This document shows, in pieces, positions 23,004 through 30,967 of a stretch of DNA of 30,967 bases. Under the pieces are notes generated by a model. It saw only the letters and a list, made by a program, of their open reading frames with translations, was not told where the DNA came from and did no database searches. Made by a program: the position numbers and the translations under genes. The stretch's first letter is position 1. Each line of letters starts with the position of its first letter. Source of the DNA: Pseudomonadota bacterium (GTDB lineage Bacteria; Pseudomonadota; Gammaproteobacteria; Halothiobacillales; Halothiobacillaceae). The DNA lies in assembly GCA_021795795.1 (NCBI GenBank), contig JAJYPA010000043.1, forward strand, positions 1 to 30,967. The letters run 5' to 3'.

Positions 23004-24512
23004 TCAGATCAGGCGCTTACGGTCGGTGGACGAGGCAATACCCATTGCCTCGCGGTACTTGGCTATCGTTCGCCTGGCGACATCGATGCCTTGTTCGATG
23101 AGCATGTCGGCAATTTTTGCATCCGACAAGGGCTTGCGTGGATTTTCTTCGCTCACCAGTTTTTTGATCATGGCGCGAATGGCCGTGGCTGAGCATTCTC
23201 CGCCATCGCTGGTGCCGACGTGGCTCGAAAAGAAATACTTGAATTCGAAGGTACCACGTGGGGTCAGCATGTATTTCTGGGTGGTTACCCGGCTGACCGT
23301 GGATTCATGCAGAGAAAGCTCCTCCGCAATTTCGCGCAGAACCAGCGGCCTCATGCCGGTATCCCCTTGCTCGAAAAAAGCAGTCTGCCGTGCAACGATC
23401 GCCCGGGCGACATTGAGCAGCGTTTCGTTGCGGCTGCGCAGGCTCTTGATGAACCAGCGCGCCTCCTGCAGATGGCTGCGAATATAGCTGGCATCTTCCC
23501 CGCGCGAGCTGCGGTTGATCATACGGGCATAGGTCTGGTTGACGCGCAGCTTGGGGGCAATTTCCGGATTGAGATCCACGTGCCAGACATTGTTGCGCAG
23601 ACTCACCATGACATCGGGAATGAGGTAATCGGCCCCTTCTGCACCCACATCCGCACCGGGCCGCGGATTGAGCCCCTGCAAAAGGACCAAACCCCCTTCA
23701 AGTGCTGCCTGGTCGACACCGAGTGCTCGTTGTACCTTGGTGTACTCGCGTTGGGCGATGGCTTCGATCAGGTCCCGTTCGCAAATGTGGAGCGCAATAT
23801 CCAGATAAGGCGTGTCGGCGGGTTTCTGGCGTAGTTGCAGGCAGAGCGATTCGTTCAAATCACGAGCACCCACGCCGACCGGATCAAGCGACTGGACCAA
23901 ATGAAGGATGCTGAGCATCTCTTCAGCGTCGATGTCTGGCCAGTCCTCGCAGAGCATCGACTGGATCTCCTCAAGCGAATCGGCCAGGTAACCGGTTGGG
24001 TCGATCGCTTCGATGATGGCGGTGGCTATTGCGGTATCGCGGGGTGTCAGGTGAGTCAGGTGAATCTGGCTCAGGAGGTGATCACGCAAGGATTCAACAC
24101 CATTTGACGTGGTGGCGTAGGGGTCGTAATCGTCGAAGTTCTGTTCGGACGCACTGAACGAGGTGCTACCGTCGGCCTCATAATAGTCTTCCCACTGGGT
24201 ATCCAATGCGAAGGGGTCGTCCGGTGTCAGTTCATTGTTTGGTGCCAGTAGCGCCTCGCCTGCGACCGCATTGGGATCTTCCTGAAAACCCGTTTCAGGA
24301 CTGGTTCCGGCTTCACCTGTCTCGTTGTAAGCCTCGCCACTTTCATTGAAGTCATCAGTTTCGGCGATTTCCAGCAGGGGATTGGTGTCGACGGCTTGCT
24401 GGATTTCCAGTGACAGTTCGAGCGTCGAGAGTTGCAGCAAGCGGATGGATTGCTGCAACTGGGGTGTCATTGCTAGGCTTTGCCCGAGTCGAAGCTCCAG
24501 TCCCGGCTTCAT
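23004..24512 (-). CDS. rpoN: RNA polymerase sigma-54 factor RpoN
   Basis: The product has 502 residues. Region I (about 1-50) is Gln/Leu-rich (LAMTPQLQQSIRLLQLS). An acidic region II follows (about 50-135). The core-binding domain contains YLIPDVMVSLRNN (about 290). The C-terminal DNA-binding part includes EIAEELSLHESTVSRVTTQKY (about 385-405) and ends with the RpoN box ARRTIAKYR (about 479-487), which reads the -24 promoter element. It is the sigma factor for nitrogen, motility and related genes and needs activator ATPases. A 175-base gap separates it from lptB. Confidence 0.97.
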   Translation of the reverse strand: MKPGLELRLGQSLAMTPQLQQSIRLLQLSTLELSLEIQQAVDTNPLLEIAETDDFNESGEAYNETGEAGTSPETGFQEDPNAVAGEALLAPNNELTPDDPFALDTQWEDYYEADGSTSFSASEQNFDDYDPYATTSNGVESLRDHLLSQIHLTHLTPRDTAIATAIIEAIDPTGYLADSLEEIQSMLCEDWPDIDAEEMLSILHLVQSLDPVGVGARDLNESLCLQLRQKPADTPYLDIALHICERDLIEAIAQREYTKVQRALGVDQAALEGGLVLLQGLNPRPGADVGAEGADYLIPDVMVSLRNNVWHVDLNPEIAPKLRVNQTYARMINRSSRGEDASYIRSHLQEARWFIKSLRSRNETLLNVARAIVARQTAFFEQGDTGMRPLVLREIAEELSLHESTVSRVTTQKYMLTPRGTFEFKYFFSSHVGTSDGGECSATAIRAMIKKLVSEENPRKPLSDAKIADMLIEQGIDVARRTIAKYREAMGIASSTDRKRLI

Positions 24513-24687
24513 CGGTGGTCACCAATCAGCCGAGGCGCACTCAACCATCGCCCCTTATCAAATGATCGGGCGGGCAGAATGGAATGCGAACAGTAAGAAA
24601 TAGTCATGAACATGTCATGCAGTTTAACTGAAATCGTCCCAGCGCCACCAGTGTCTGAGTGTCGTCTCTTGGGGGTAGTCGAACCGA

Positions 24688-25431
24688 TCATAGTGTGAAG
24701 TGTTCGCCCAGGTACACGGCGCGCACCTGCGGATTATCCAGAATGTCCTGCGGACTGCCTTCGGCGAGGATTTTACCGTCGGAAACGATATATGCCCGTT
24801 CACACACGCCCAGTGTTTCCCGCACATTGTGATCGGTGATCAGAACGGCAATACCGCGGGCTTTCAGATGGTGAATGATGCGTTGGATATCGATGACCGA
24901 GATCGGGTCAACACCGGCGAACGGCTCATCGAGCAAGATCACACGCGGGTTGGCGGCCAGGGCGCGTGCAATTTCAACCCGGCGACGCTCACCCCCCGAA
25001 AGTGATTGGCCGGTACTGCGCCGGATGGCACGAATATGCAGTTCCTGTAGCAGCCCTTCCAGTTCCTCTTGTTGCTGTGCCCGGGTCAGGTCACGCCGTA
25101 GCTCCAGTACGCCGAGGATGTTCTGCTCTACGGTGAGTTTGCGGAAAACAGATGCTTCCTGCGGTAGATAGCCGAGTCCCATTTGCGCGCGTTGGTTGAC
25201 CGGCAACAGGGTGATGTCCTGACCGTTCAGCCGGATTTGTCCCTGATCGGCTGCTACCAGCCCGACGATCATGTAGAAACTGGTGGTTTTGCCTGCGCCG
25301 TTCGGCCCCAGCAGCCCGACGATTTCACCCGCATTGACTTCAAGTGACACGCCCTGAACCACGGCACGAGCGCCATAGTGTTTGACAAGCGATTCGGCAA
25401 CCAGAATAGGCGTGGTGGAGCGCGCGCTCAT
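24688..25431 (-). CDS. lptB: LPS export ABC transporter ATPase LptB
   Basis: The product has 247 residues. GPNGAGKTT (about 39-47) is Walker [17 protein letters not shown] (about 143-158) the ABC signature, and [16 protein letters not shown] (about 168-183) Walker B with the GVDP D-loop. The ATG overlaps the lptA stop by four bases. LptB powers LptFG, extracting LPS from the inner membrane and passing it through LptC and LptA to the outer membrane. lptFG are outside the window. Confidence 0.96.
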   Translation of the reverse strand: MSARSTTPILVAESLVKHYGARAVVQGVSLEVNAGEIVGLLGPNGAGKTTSFYMIVGLVAADQGQIRLNGQDITLLPVNQRAQMGLGYLPQEASVFRKLTVEQNILGVLELRRDLTRAQQQEELEGLLQELHIRAIRRSTGQSLSGGERRRVEIARALAANPRVILLDEPFAGVDPISVIDIQRIIHHLKARGIAVLITDHNVRETLGVCERAYIVSDGKILAEGSPQDILDNPQVRAVYLGEHFTL

Positions 25432-26024
25432 GGTTTGGCGGGTGTTTTGGCGGATGGTGATGTAGCCGCAGGTGTGCCGTCTTTGGGTTGATCTGCATTT
25501 TTATTGCGTGGCTGAATCACCACATGGACACGATCTCCGCCGGCCTTGCCGCCCGCTTTGACGACTTCGGCGTTCATGTCATAAGCGATCTGTTGTGAAC
25601 TGAGTGTGTCGCCCTGACGGTCGAGTTTGGCATTGCCGGTCAGGATGATTTTCTGTTGTTGGGCAAGGTAGTTGGCATCGTTCGCGCTGCCCTTGACCAG
25701 TTGGCCCTTGTCATCCAGTTCCTGAAATGTCGCCGGTTTGCCCTCAAGTACGGCACGGACGAGTTCGCCTTTTTCTACGTACAAGGTCGCCTTGTCGCCG
25801 GTGGCATGCAGGCTACCCTGATTGATGACCACAGTGCCGGTGTAGATGCTGGTGCCTTGCTTGTAGTCGGTGACCTTCTCATTCGCGGTTACGTCGATCG
25901 GCTGGTTGCGGTCGGCTTTGGCAGCAAAGGCTGCCGGTGTCATGAGTCCGGCCATGATGCCGAAAAAGAGCAAGGCGGAAGTCCATCCGGTCGAACAAGT
26001 GTTATCGGCGTTAGATCGGTGCAT
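25428..26024 (-). CDS. lptA: LPS transport periplasmic protein LptA
   Basis: The product has 198 residues. A signal peptide (about 15-35, ending AAFAA) is followed by the OstA-type beta-jellyroll repeats: [47 protein letters not shown] and [13 protein letters not shown]. LptA forms the periplasmic bridge between LptC and LptD. The tail after about 170 is Pro, Ala and Lys rich and low-complexity. AAGGAG within the end of lptC is its ribosome site, and the start overlaps the lptC stop by one base. Confidence 0.94.
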   Translation of the reverse strand: MHRSNADNTCSTGWTSALLFFGIMAGLMTPAAFAAKADRNQPIDVTANEKVTDYKQGTSIYTGTVVINQGSLHATGDKATLYVEKGELVRAVLEGKPATFQELDDKGQLVKGSANDANYLAQQQKIILTGNAKLDRQGDTLSSQQIAYDMNAEVVKAGGKAGGDRVHVVIQPRNKNADQPKDGTPAATSPSAKTPAKP

Positions 26025-26653
26025 CAGGGGTGTGCTCCTTGGCTTGAGTCTGGCGTAACTTTTGCAGAAACGGGACGATTATAGTGGTCGTGAACCTTGG
26101 ATTGTTGGAAAACCTGGCTGTCATAGTTCAGGTTGAATGCAGATGAGTCGCTGGTCCAGCGCGGCTGGCCATCGGTACTCATCTCGGCAAGGTGGGTCGG
26201 GTCATTGCTGGCGGCTTTTTGTTCCTTTGGCTGGATCGTCATGGTGCGTGTGCCGAAAACCAACGCGCCCTGATTCCCACTGGGGGCACGATGTCCTTCC
26301 ACGCCGCCGGTCAGTTCCACTGTTATCAAACGCTCGTCAGCCGATCCCGTCGGTGCAGATAACCGCCACGGCGGTGCGTTTTTTTCTTTGCTTTCGAGCA
26401 GGCACTCGACCTGATTGAAGCGATAGCCCTTGTCTTCGGTCAGATGATTGAGTTGGCTGCCGCTGACCATCCATTCAAGTCCACCTTTCTGGTTGAACTG
26501 ACGCGCGGTGAAGTCGGTGAACTGTTGGTCGAATACGGCCGGTGTTGCGGCTGCTTCCTGCTTTGGTGCAAGGTAGTTTTTCCAAATCAATAGCCCAAGC
26601 AGAGCGAACAGAGCTACGGCGATAAAGAATTGTCCGACTTTCTGGAACGACAT
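26024..26653 (-). CDS. lptC: LPS export protein LptC
   Basis: The product has 209 residues from the ATG at 26653; an in-frame upstream GTG/ATG extension overlaps kdsC and is unlikely. A single N-terminal membrane anchor (about 7-28, FFIAVALFALLGLLIW) is followed by a periplasmic beta-jellyroll (FTDFTARQFNQKGGLEW, GYRFNQVECLL, TVELTGGVEGHR). The last segment after about 150 (TMTIQPKEQ, then SAFNLNYDSQVF) is longer than in E. coli LptC (191). It couples the LptBFG transporter to LptA. It starts ten bases after kdsC. Confidence 0.88.
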   Translation of the reverse strand: MSFQKVGQFFIAVALFALLGLLIWKNYLAPKQEAAATPAVFDQQFTDFTARQFNQKGGLEWMVSGSQLNHLTEDKGYRFNQVECLLESKEKNAPPWRLSAPTGSADERLITVELTGGVEGHRAPSGNQGALVFGTRTMTIQPKEQKAASNDPTHLAEMSTDGQPRWTSDSSAFNLNYDSQVFQQSKVHDHYNRPVSAKVTPDSSQGAHP

Positions 26654-26663
26654 GACGGTAGCG

Positions 26664-27191
26664 TTACTCGTAGTCGGCCAACACGGTGGGCCAGGCATCC
26701 CGCGCATCGATCAACAGGTCGATGAATTCACGCACGGCACCTTGCCCACCACCAAGACCAGTAACCCAATCCACCCTGGCCTGGATCAGTAGAGGGGCGT
26801 CGGCCACGGTCACACTGACGCCGGCGCGGTTGAGCATAGGCAGGTCGATCACGTCATCGCCCATCACGGCACACTCTGCGGGGCGGATGCCCAGTGTCGC
26901 GGCCAGTGTTTCGAGCGCTTCGCCCTTGTCGCGAACGCCGATCAGGCAATGGGTAATGCCCAGATTATCTGCCCGGTGCCTCAGGGCTGGCGAAGCGCGC
27001 CCGGAGATGATCGCGACCTCGATGCCGATTTTCTGCGCCATTTTGATTCCATGACCGTCACGGGAGTGAAATACCTTGTGCTCCTCGCCGTGTTCGGTTA
27101 TGTGCAGGCGACCATCGGTCAGCACGCCATCAACATCCAGAATCAGCGCACGGACATCACGCAGCCGGCTCAGTAAATCTTTTTTTTTCAT
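26664..27191 (-). CDS. kdsC: 3-deoxy-D-manno-octulosonate-8-phosphatase KdsC
   Basis: The product has 175 residues, the compact HAD type without a cap. ALILDVDGVLTDGRL (about 15-29) has the nucleophile, EVAIISGR (about 53-60) the Ser motif, and CAVMGDDVIDLPML (about 107-120) the acidic metal motif. KdsC makes Kdo from Kdo-8-phosphate. The ATG at 27191 is followed at once by nine As (MKKK), a homopolymer at the extreme 5' end of the coding sequence. It lies between kdsD and lptC as in E. coli. Confidence 0.95.
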   Translation of the reverse strand: MKKKDLLSRLRDVRALILDVDGVLTDGRLHITEHGEEHKVFHSRDGHGIKMAQKIGIEVAIISGRASPALRHRADNLGITHCLIGVRDKGEALETLAATLGIRPAECAVMGDDVIDLPMLNRAGVSVTVADAPLLIQARVDWVTGLGGGQGAVREFIDLLIDARDAWPTVLADYE

Positions 27192-27241
27192 CGTGTTGTG
27201 CCGAGTATCTTGCTGTTGGGTTGAGGCTGTTGGTTTGACAT

Positions 27242-28213
27242 TCAGGCAACGCCTGCGCGCAGCAGATCGTGCATGTTGAGCGCGCCGATCACGCGGGACT
27301 GATCATCGACCACAATCAGGCCGTTGATCTTGTCCCGCTCCATGATGGCAAGGGCTTCGGCCGCCAGTTTGTCTGCCGTGCAGGTGCGCGGGTTGCGAAT
27401 CATCACGCGTTCGATCGGTTGGTTCAGATCGTATTCTTCCTGATCGAGAATCCGGCGCAGATCGCCATCGGTAAACAGACCCAGCAGTTTTTGCTGTTCG
27501 TCCACGATGGTTGTCATGCCAAGGCCACCGGATGAAATCACGATCAGCGCCTGTTTGATGGTCTGGTTGTAGATGACCTTCGGGATATGGTCTCCGGTAT
27601 GCATGACATCCTGAACACGAAGCAGGAGCCTGCGACCTAGCGTACCGCCGGGATGCGAGAGCGCAAAATCTTCCGGCTGGAAGGCGCGCGCGTCGAGCAG
27701 GGCGACAGCCAAGGCATCCCCCATGACCAGTGCCGCCGTGGTGCTGGCTGTTGGTGCAAGATTGAGCGGGCAGGCTTCGCGTTCGACAGATACATCCAGG
27801 TGTGCTTCTGCCGCCTTGGCGAGCGTGGATTGTGGCCGACCGGTCAGCGCCACCAACGGCGTACCCAGGCGTTTGATTACGGGCAGGATGGCCAGCATTT
27901 CTGCCGTTTCGCCCGAATTGGACAAGGCGATCACTACATCGCGCCGCGTGATCATGCCCAAATCGCCGTGGCTGGCTTCACCGGGGTGAACGAAGAAGGC
28001 CGGTGTGCCCGTGCTGGCGAGTGTGGCCGCGATTTTTCCGCCGATGTGCCCAGACTTGCCCATGCCGATGACGATCACTCGTCCATCGCATTTGAGCATC
28101 AACTCGCAGGCGGTGATGAATTGGTGATCGAGTCGAGTGCTCAAGGCTTGGCAGGCTTGCGCTTCAATGTCGATGACCTGTTTTGCCATCGCAAGAAGAT
28201 TATTAGGATTCAT
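27242..28213 (-). CDS. kdsD: Arabinose-5-phosphate isomerase KdsD
   Basis: The product has 323 residues. The SIS domain (about 35-170) contains VIGMGKSGHIGGKIAATLAS and HPGEASHGDLGMI, and ALSNSGETAEM holds the sugar-phosphate-binding Ser/Thr residues. Two CBS motifs follow (about 205-260 and 270-320: DVMHTGDHIP and VMIRNPRTCTADKL). KdsD converts ribulose-5-phosphate to arabinose-5-phosphate, the first step to Kdo. It heads the long minus-strand block. The mla genes often found upstream in the same direction run divergently here. Confidence 0.95.
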   Translation of the reverse strand: MNPNNLLAMAKQVIDIEAQACQALSTRLDHQFITACELMLKCDGRVIVIGMGKSGHIGGKIAATLASTGTPAFFVHPGEASHGDLGMITRRDVVIALSNSGETAEMLAILPVIKRLGTPLVALTGRPQSTLAKAAEAHLDVSVEREACPLNLAPTASTTAALVMGDALAVALLDARAFQPEDFALSHPGGTLGRRLLLRVQDVMHTGDHIPKVIYNQTIKQALIVISSGGLGMTTIVDEQQKLLGLFTDGDLRRILDQEEYDLNQPIERVMIRNPRTCTADKLAAEALAIMERDKINGLIVVDDQSRVIGALNMHDLLRAGVA

Positions 28214-28539
28214 AGATATTCGTTATGATGTCGCCTTCAAATGGTCTGGGAGTATATCAGGGACTGTGATGCGCTGCCCCGGTCCTTTCTCTGCTTGCTG
28301 ATCTATATTATGTGAAGTATTGCCGTCCGTGATTTTGGTAATCGGATTATTAGTTTGCCTGCTAACCTTACGGTGGTCGGTGTTTCGTGAAGTTGGTGGC
28401 GTGGCAAACGGCGGATCAAGACCCGGGTGAAAACAAGAATAGCGTTCATGATTCAACTCATTCATAGTTCGCGCCCTTTTTTTGGCCCAACTTTCTTGCT
28501 ATTCCTTGTCATGTCTGAATTTAATGGGGGTGTTTTGCG
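28214..28539. other. 326-base divergent promoter region, kdsD / mla side
   Basis: This region should hold promoters for the minus-strand kdsD block and the plus-strand SUMF1-like/mla unit. A candidate extended -10 for kdsD is listed separately. The stretch 28440-28500 is T-rich on the plus strand. A minus-strand ORF (28223-28465) exists but is polar and lacks a good ribosome site, so I do not call it. No RNA gene or repeat is evident. Confidence 0.5.
28251..28259 (-). promoter_or_regulatory. Candidate extended -10 promoter for kdsD
   Basis: Read on the minus strand, TGATATACT matches the extended -10 pattern TGnTATAAT at five of six -10 positions. It lies about 38 bases upstream of the kdsD ATG, giving a leader of roughly 30 bases. 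No matching -35 sequence is evident. Confidence 0.35.
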
Positions 28540-29403
28540 GTGAATTCTGCGATGTTGAGTTCTGAGATAGTAACCTCACATGCCGGTGCTCATGCCCAGC
28601 AGGTTCAGGCTGCCCAGGCGCTCAACCAGGATGTTTTCTTCCACGACACCTTGGCCGATGGCTCGCCTGCACCGGAGCTCGCTATGATTCCGGCAGGCGA
28701 ATTCATCATGGGCGCGAAGGCATCTGAATATCAGGTGCAAAAATGTGAACAGCCACAGCATGAAGTCAGTTTTCCTCGCCCCTTTGCATTGACAAGGGGC
28801 ACGATACGGCGGCGCGAATACAACCAGTTTCTGTTGGCGACCGATCATCGCCGCCCGCGGCCTTATTCCTGGAATGACCTGGACTTTCCCGTATTCAATG
28901 TCTCCATAAAGGATGCCGTGGCCTACGCTGCCTGGCTTTCAGAACAAACGCGGCAACACTATCGCCTGCCCACCGAAGCGGAGTGGGAATATGCAGCTCG
29001 GGCGGGCACAACGACTATGTTCAGCTTCGGTGACAAAATTCGTCGGGAAGAGGTGAACTGTTCGGGTGGGCTGCATTGCACACGCGGGCTGTTTATCTGT
29101 GGTATCGGGCGTCCGGTTCAAGTCGGCACCCTGCCGCCCAATGCCTGGGGCCTGTTCGAGATGCACGGCAATATGCAGGAATTCACGCTCGATCACTGGC
29201 GCGATAGCTATCGCTCCACCCCCCGGGTCGGTGATATGCCATTCAAGAGTCCCGATAGCAGACACCGCCATTTCCATGTGGTGCGCGGTGGTTCCTGGTT
29301 TGATAGCCCGGGGGCATGCCGCAGTGCGTCTCGTACCCTGCGTCACGAAAACGAGATTGACCTGAATCTCGGCTTCCGTTTGCTACGCGAGATTTATCCA
29401 TGA
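28540..29403 (+). CDS. Formylglycine-generating-enzyme (SUMF1) fold protein, lacking oxidase cysteines
   Basis: The product has 287 residues from GTG 28540; GGGGGTG nine bases upstream decides it over ATG 28552. The FGE-sulfatase domain fills residues about 47-285: MIPAGEFIMGA, PVFNVSIKDAVAYAAWLSE, YRLPTEAEWEYAARAG, NAWGLFEMHGNMQEFT, VVRGGSWFDSPGACRSASR and LNLGFRLLR. In true FGE the catalytic Cys pair lies just after GGS; here these positions read Phe-Asp and Pro-Gly, so the sulfatase-activating oxidase is unlikely. A different Cys cluster, NCSGGLHCTRGLFICG (about 169-184), is unusual. No signal peptide is seen. It overlaps the next gene by four bases, and mlaF follows, so all are probably one unit. 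Confidence 0.85.
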   Translation: MNSAMLSSEIVTSHAGAHAQQVQAAQALNQDVFFHDTLADGSPAPELAMIPAGEFIMGAKASEYQVQKCEQPQHEVSFPRPFALTRGTIRRREYNQFLLATDHRRPRPYSWNDLDFPVFNVSIKDAVAYAAWLSEQTRQHYRLPTEAEWEYAARAGTTTMFSFGDKIRREEVNCSGGLHCTRGLFICGIGRPVQVGTLPPNAWGLFEMHGNMQEFTLDHWRDSYRSTPRVGDMPFKSPDSRHRHFHVVRGGSWFDSPGACRSASRTLRHENEIDLNLGFRLLREIYP

Positions 29404-29939
29404 CCCACCCGCCGTCGACCCAAGTCGATACCCGAACGCCTGCCACCCCGGAATTGCACCTGGGTTTTCGTCATCGGCGCGCGGCTTCCCTAATTCAAGA
29501 ATTTTACCCGGATGGGATGCCGGAAGACTGGCGTAATAGTTATCTCGCCATGATGACGCAGGTAATCTGGGTCGAGGATCGTGATGAAGATCTCGCCGAG
29601 ATGCTTGCGGCCATTGTCGATGCGCCGAGGCCGGTATTGACCGTCTGGGTGGCAGAAGATCCGGCTCAAGCAAATCTCTGGCAGGCGGCTCATCCTCAGC
29701 AGCAACTCATTATTAAGACGCCGAGCACACCGGTATGGACTCCTCAGACAGAGGGAATAGACGGCGCACGCGTGGCACTGATGCCGGGTAGCGATCAGCC
29801 AGCGCAGATCAGGGCTTGGCTCGAGCAATTCGTACAGCAGGCACCCGCCGGGCCGTGTGCGCTGTTTGTCGACGGTGAATCGCCCTCGGTGCCGACCCTT
29901 GACCGTTTGCGCACCTTGATCGAGCTGATGGGGTTGTGA
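29400..29939 (+). CDS. Unknown protein coupled to the mla operon
   Basis: The product has 179 residues. It starts in a four-base overlap with the SUMF1-like gene and ends in a one-base overlap with mlaF (TGATG). No membrane helix or signal peptide is seen. ELHLGFRHRRAASLIQEFYP and DGMPEDWRNSYLAMM (about 18-52) loosely recall the start of YecE/DUF72 proteins, but this is weak. Later segments (LTVWVAEDPAQA, GARVALMPGS, ALFVDGESPSVPTL) look like alternating strands and helices of a small alpha/beta fold. Tight coupling on both sides suggests a role with its neighbours; no function is assigned. Confidence 0.75.
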   Translation: MTHPPSTQVDTRTPATPELHLGFRHRRAASLIQEFYPDGMPEDWRNSYLAMMTQVIWVEDRDEDLAEMLAAIVDAPRPVLTVWVAEDPAQANLWQAAHPQQQLIIKTPSTPVWTPQTEGIDGARVALMPGSDQPAQIRAWLEQFVQQAPAGPCALFVDGESPSVPTLDRLRTLIELMGL

Positions 29940-30799
29940 TGACGAGCGATTCCTACATCACCTTTGAAAACGTGCATTTTTCGCGTGGTAAAAATCGTAT
30001 TTTCGATGGCGTGAATATCGCGATTCCACGCGGAAAGATCACCGCGATCATGGGGCCGTCTGGAACCGGGAAAACCACCCTGCTGCGACTGATTGGCGGC
30101 CAGATCAAACCTGATTCGGGCACGGTTCGGGTTGATGGGCTGGACGTGGGGCGTGCTTCGTCCAAGTCTCTACTGGCCATGCGTCGGCGTTTGGGGATGT
30201 TGTTTCAGAATGGCGCATTGTTTACCGATCTTACCGCCGTGGAGAATGTCGCCTTCCCTCTGCGGGAGCACAGTCGCCTTCCCGAGCAGATGATCCAGCG
30301 CATGGTGACCTTGAAACTGCAGGCGGTCGGGTTGCTTGAGGCCGCAGGGCAAATGCCGGCGGCTTTGTCCGGCGGGATGGCTCGTCGGGTGGCGCTGGCG
30401 CGTGCTCTGGCGCTCGACCCCGAACTGATGCTGTACGACGAGCCGTTTACGGGGCAGGACCCGATCAATGTGGGTGTGCTTCTGCGACTGATCGCCTCGC
30501 TGAACCAGGCTTTGGGATTGACCAGCGTGCTGGTCTCCCATGACGTAACCGAAGCACTTTCCATTGCCGACTACGTTGTGGTGCTCAATCAGGCCCAGAT
30601 TGTGGCATCCGGGTCGCCCGACGCGTTGCGCGCGCAGATGTCAGGCAATACGTTCTTGCGCCAGTTTCTCGAAGGTGCACCGGACGATGATCACTCTGAA
30701 CTCGGCCAACGCTTGGCCAGAAACTTCGCCGAGGCACTGGGCTTGCTGCCTCGCCCGGATAAGGCGGCGGCAGCAAGTCGGCGCAGGGAGATTCGATGA
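29939..30799 (+). CDS. mlaF: Phospholipid ABC transporter ATPase MlaF
   Basis: The product has 286 residues from ATG 29939 (a GTG directly before it adds one residue). GPSGTGKTTLLRLIGG (about 39-54) is Walker A, AALSGGMARRVALARAL (about 141-157) the ABC signature with the MlaF-type SGGM-x-RR, and LMLYDEPFTGQDPINVG (about 165-181) Walker B. MlaFEDB moves phospholipids between inner membrane and MlaC to keep the outer membrane asymmetric. The C-terminal extension after about 255 is Ala, Arg rich. It overlaps mlaE by four bases. Confidence 0.93.
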   Translation: MTSDSYITFENVHFSRGKNRIFDGVNIAIPRGKITAIMGPSGTGKTTLLRLIGGQIKPDSGTVRVDGLDVGRASSKSLLAMRRRLGMLFQNGALFTDLTAVENVAFPLREHSRLPEQMIQRMVTLKLQAVGLLEAAGQMPAALSGGMARRVALARALALDPELMLYDEPFTGQDPINVGVLLRLIASLNQALGLTSVLVSHDVTEALSIADYVVVLNQAQIVASGSPDALRAQMSGNTFLRQFLEGAPDDDHSELGQRLARNFAEALGLLPRPDKAAAASRRREIR

Positions 30800-30967
30800 A
30801 CGGGCACCGTAACGCTTTTCTCGATGGCTTGGTGCTGCTCGGGCAGGCTGCTATGGCGGCCGCGGCGCATTCCGGACAAATGGTTCTGTTTACGGGGCAT
30901 TTGCTGTGGCGATTGTTGCCGGCCTGGACACGTCCCCGGCTGATCGTTCAGGAGTTGTACGCGATTG
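30796..30967 (+). CDS. mlaE: Phospholipid ABC transporter permease MlaE (partial, cut by window edge)
   Basis: The frame opens at ATG 30796 in a four-base overlap with the mlaF stop and stays open to the window end (57 codons). FLDGLVLLGQAAMAA, LLWRLLPAWTRPRLIVQEL fits the N-terminal amphipathic helix and first segment of MlaE (YrbE) permeases. Only the order after mlaF and this start support the name; the conserved permease core is out of view. Confidence 0.85.
   Translation, partial: MNGHRNAFLDGLVLLGQAAMAAAAHSGQMVLFTGHLLWRLLPAWTRPRLIVQELYAI

Noticed and set aside
22401..23192. Plus-strand ORF of 263 residues across the hpf gene
   Set aside because: Most of it is antisense to hpf and the rpoN end, has no ribosome site and no recognisable domain; hpf on the other strand is clear.
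28223..28465. Minus-strand ORF of 80 residues just upstream of kdsD
   Set aside because: Its composition is polar and rich in Pro, Thr, Asn and His with no domain, it has no good ribosome site, and it fills a region that should contain promoters.
28487..28506. Possible sigma-54 promoter (TTGGCC ... TTGCTA)
   Set aside because: The spacing between GG and GC is 12 bases, not the required 10.

Overview
This window reads as a chromosomal segment of a gammaproteobacterium. Several traits together point to a salt-tolerant chemolithoautotroph of the Halothiobacillus type; this is inference, not proof. They are a CbbY-type Calvin-cycle phosphatase, an HPr kinase inside the nitrogen-PTS cluster, an N-acetylglutaminylglutamine-type amidotransferase and a SoxW-like thioredoxin. 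Gene order around rpoN, lpt, kds and mla matches the gammaproteobacterial pattern, with local rearrangements.

Layout. 1-885: the right end of an IS3-family insertion sequence that has cut a cheW gene, followed by a DUF2802 gene, the usual tail of a polar flagellar/chemotaxis cluster. 935-3873 (minus): a TgpA-type transglutaminase and a DUF58 protein, with no MoxR ATPase upstream. 4247-6080 (plus): a PerM/AI-2E family protein and the replication regulator Hda. 6093-8047 (minus): an unknown Cys-containing membrane-associated protein, a stand-alone zinc-binding CZB protein and CbbY. 8162-9004 (plus): a membrane protein, ending at a two-way terminator shared with slyD. 9126-11530 (minus): slyD, galU, a DUF2069 gene and wrbA. 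11777-15349 (plus): two exported thioredoxin-fold proteins, a TolC-like outer-membrane protein and a HlyD-like adaptor with no inner-membrane pump. 15365-17143 (minus): the amidotransferase. 17311-19200 (plus): mnmC.

19203-28213 is one long minus-strand block. Transcribed from right to left it contains kdsD, kdsC, lptC, lptA, lptB, rpoN, hpf, ptsN, hprK, rapZ, a mannose-type EIIA and HPr. It joins LPS/Kdo synthesis and LPS export to sigma-54 and the regulatory phosphotransferase branch. The mla lipid-transport genes, often co-directional with kdsD, here run divergently (28540 onward). They are preceded by two coupled genes: a formylglycine-generating-enzyme-fold protein that lacks the oxidase cysteines, and an unknown protein.

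The most unusual signal is non-coding. Three intergenic stretches (3899-4040, 12304-12447, 19885-20022) share a length of about 140 bases, the same start (ATGYTGA), matching junction motifs and the same order of hairpins, while much of the helix sequence differs. This looks like one family of structured intergenic repeat or RNA element whose pairing is conserved more than its sequence.
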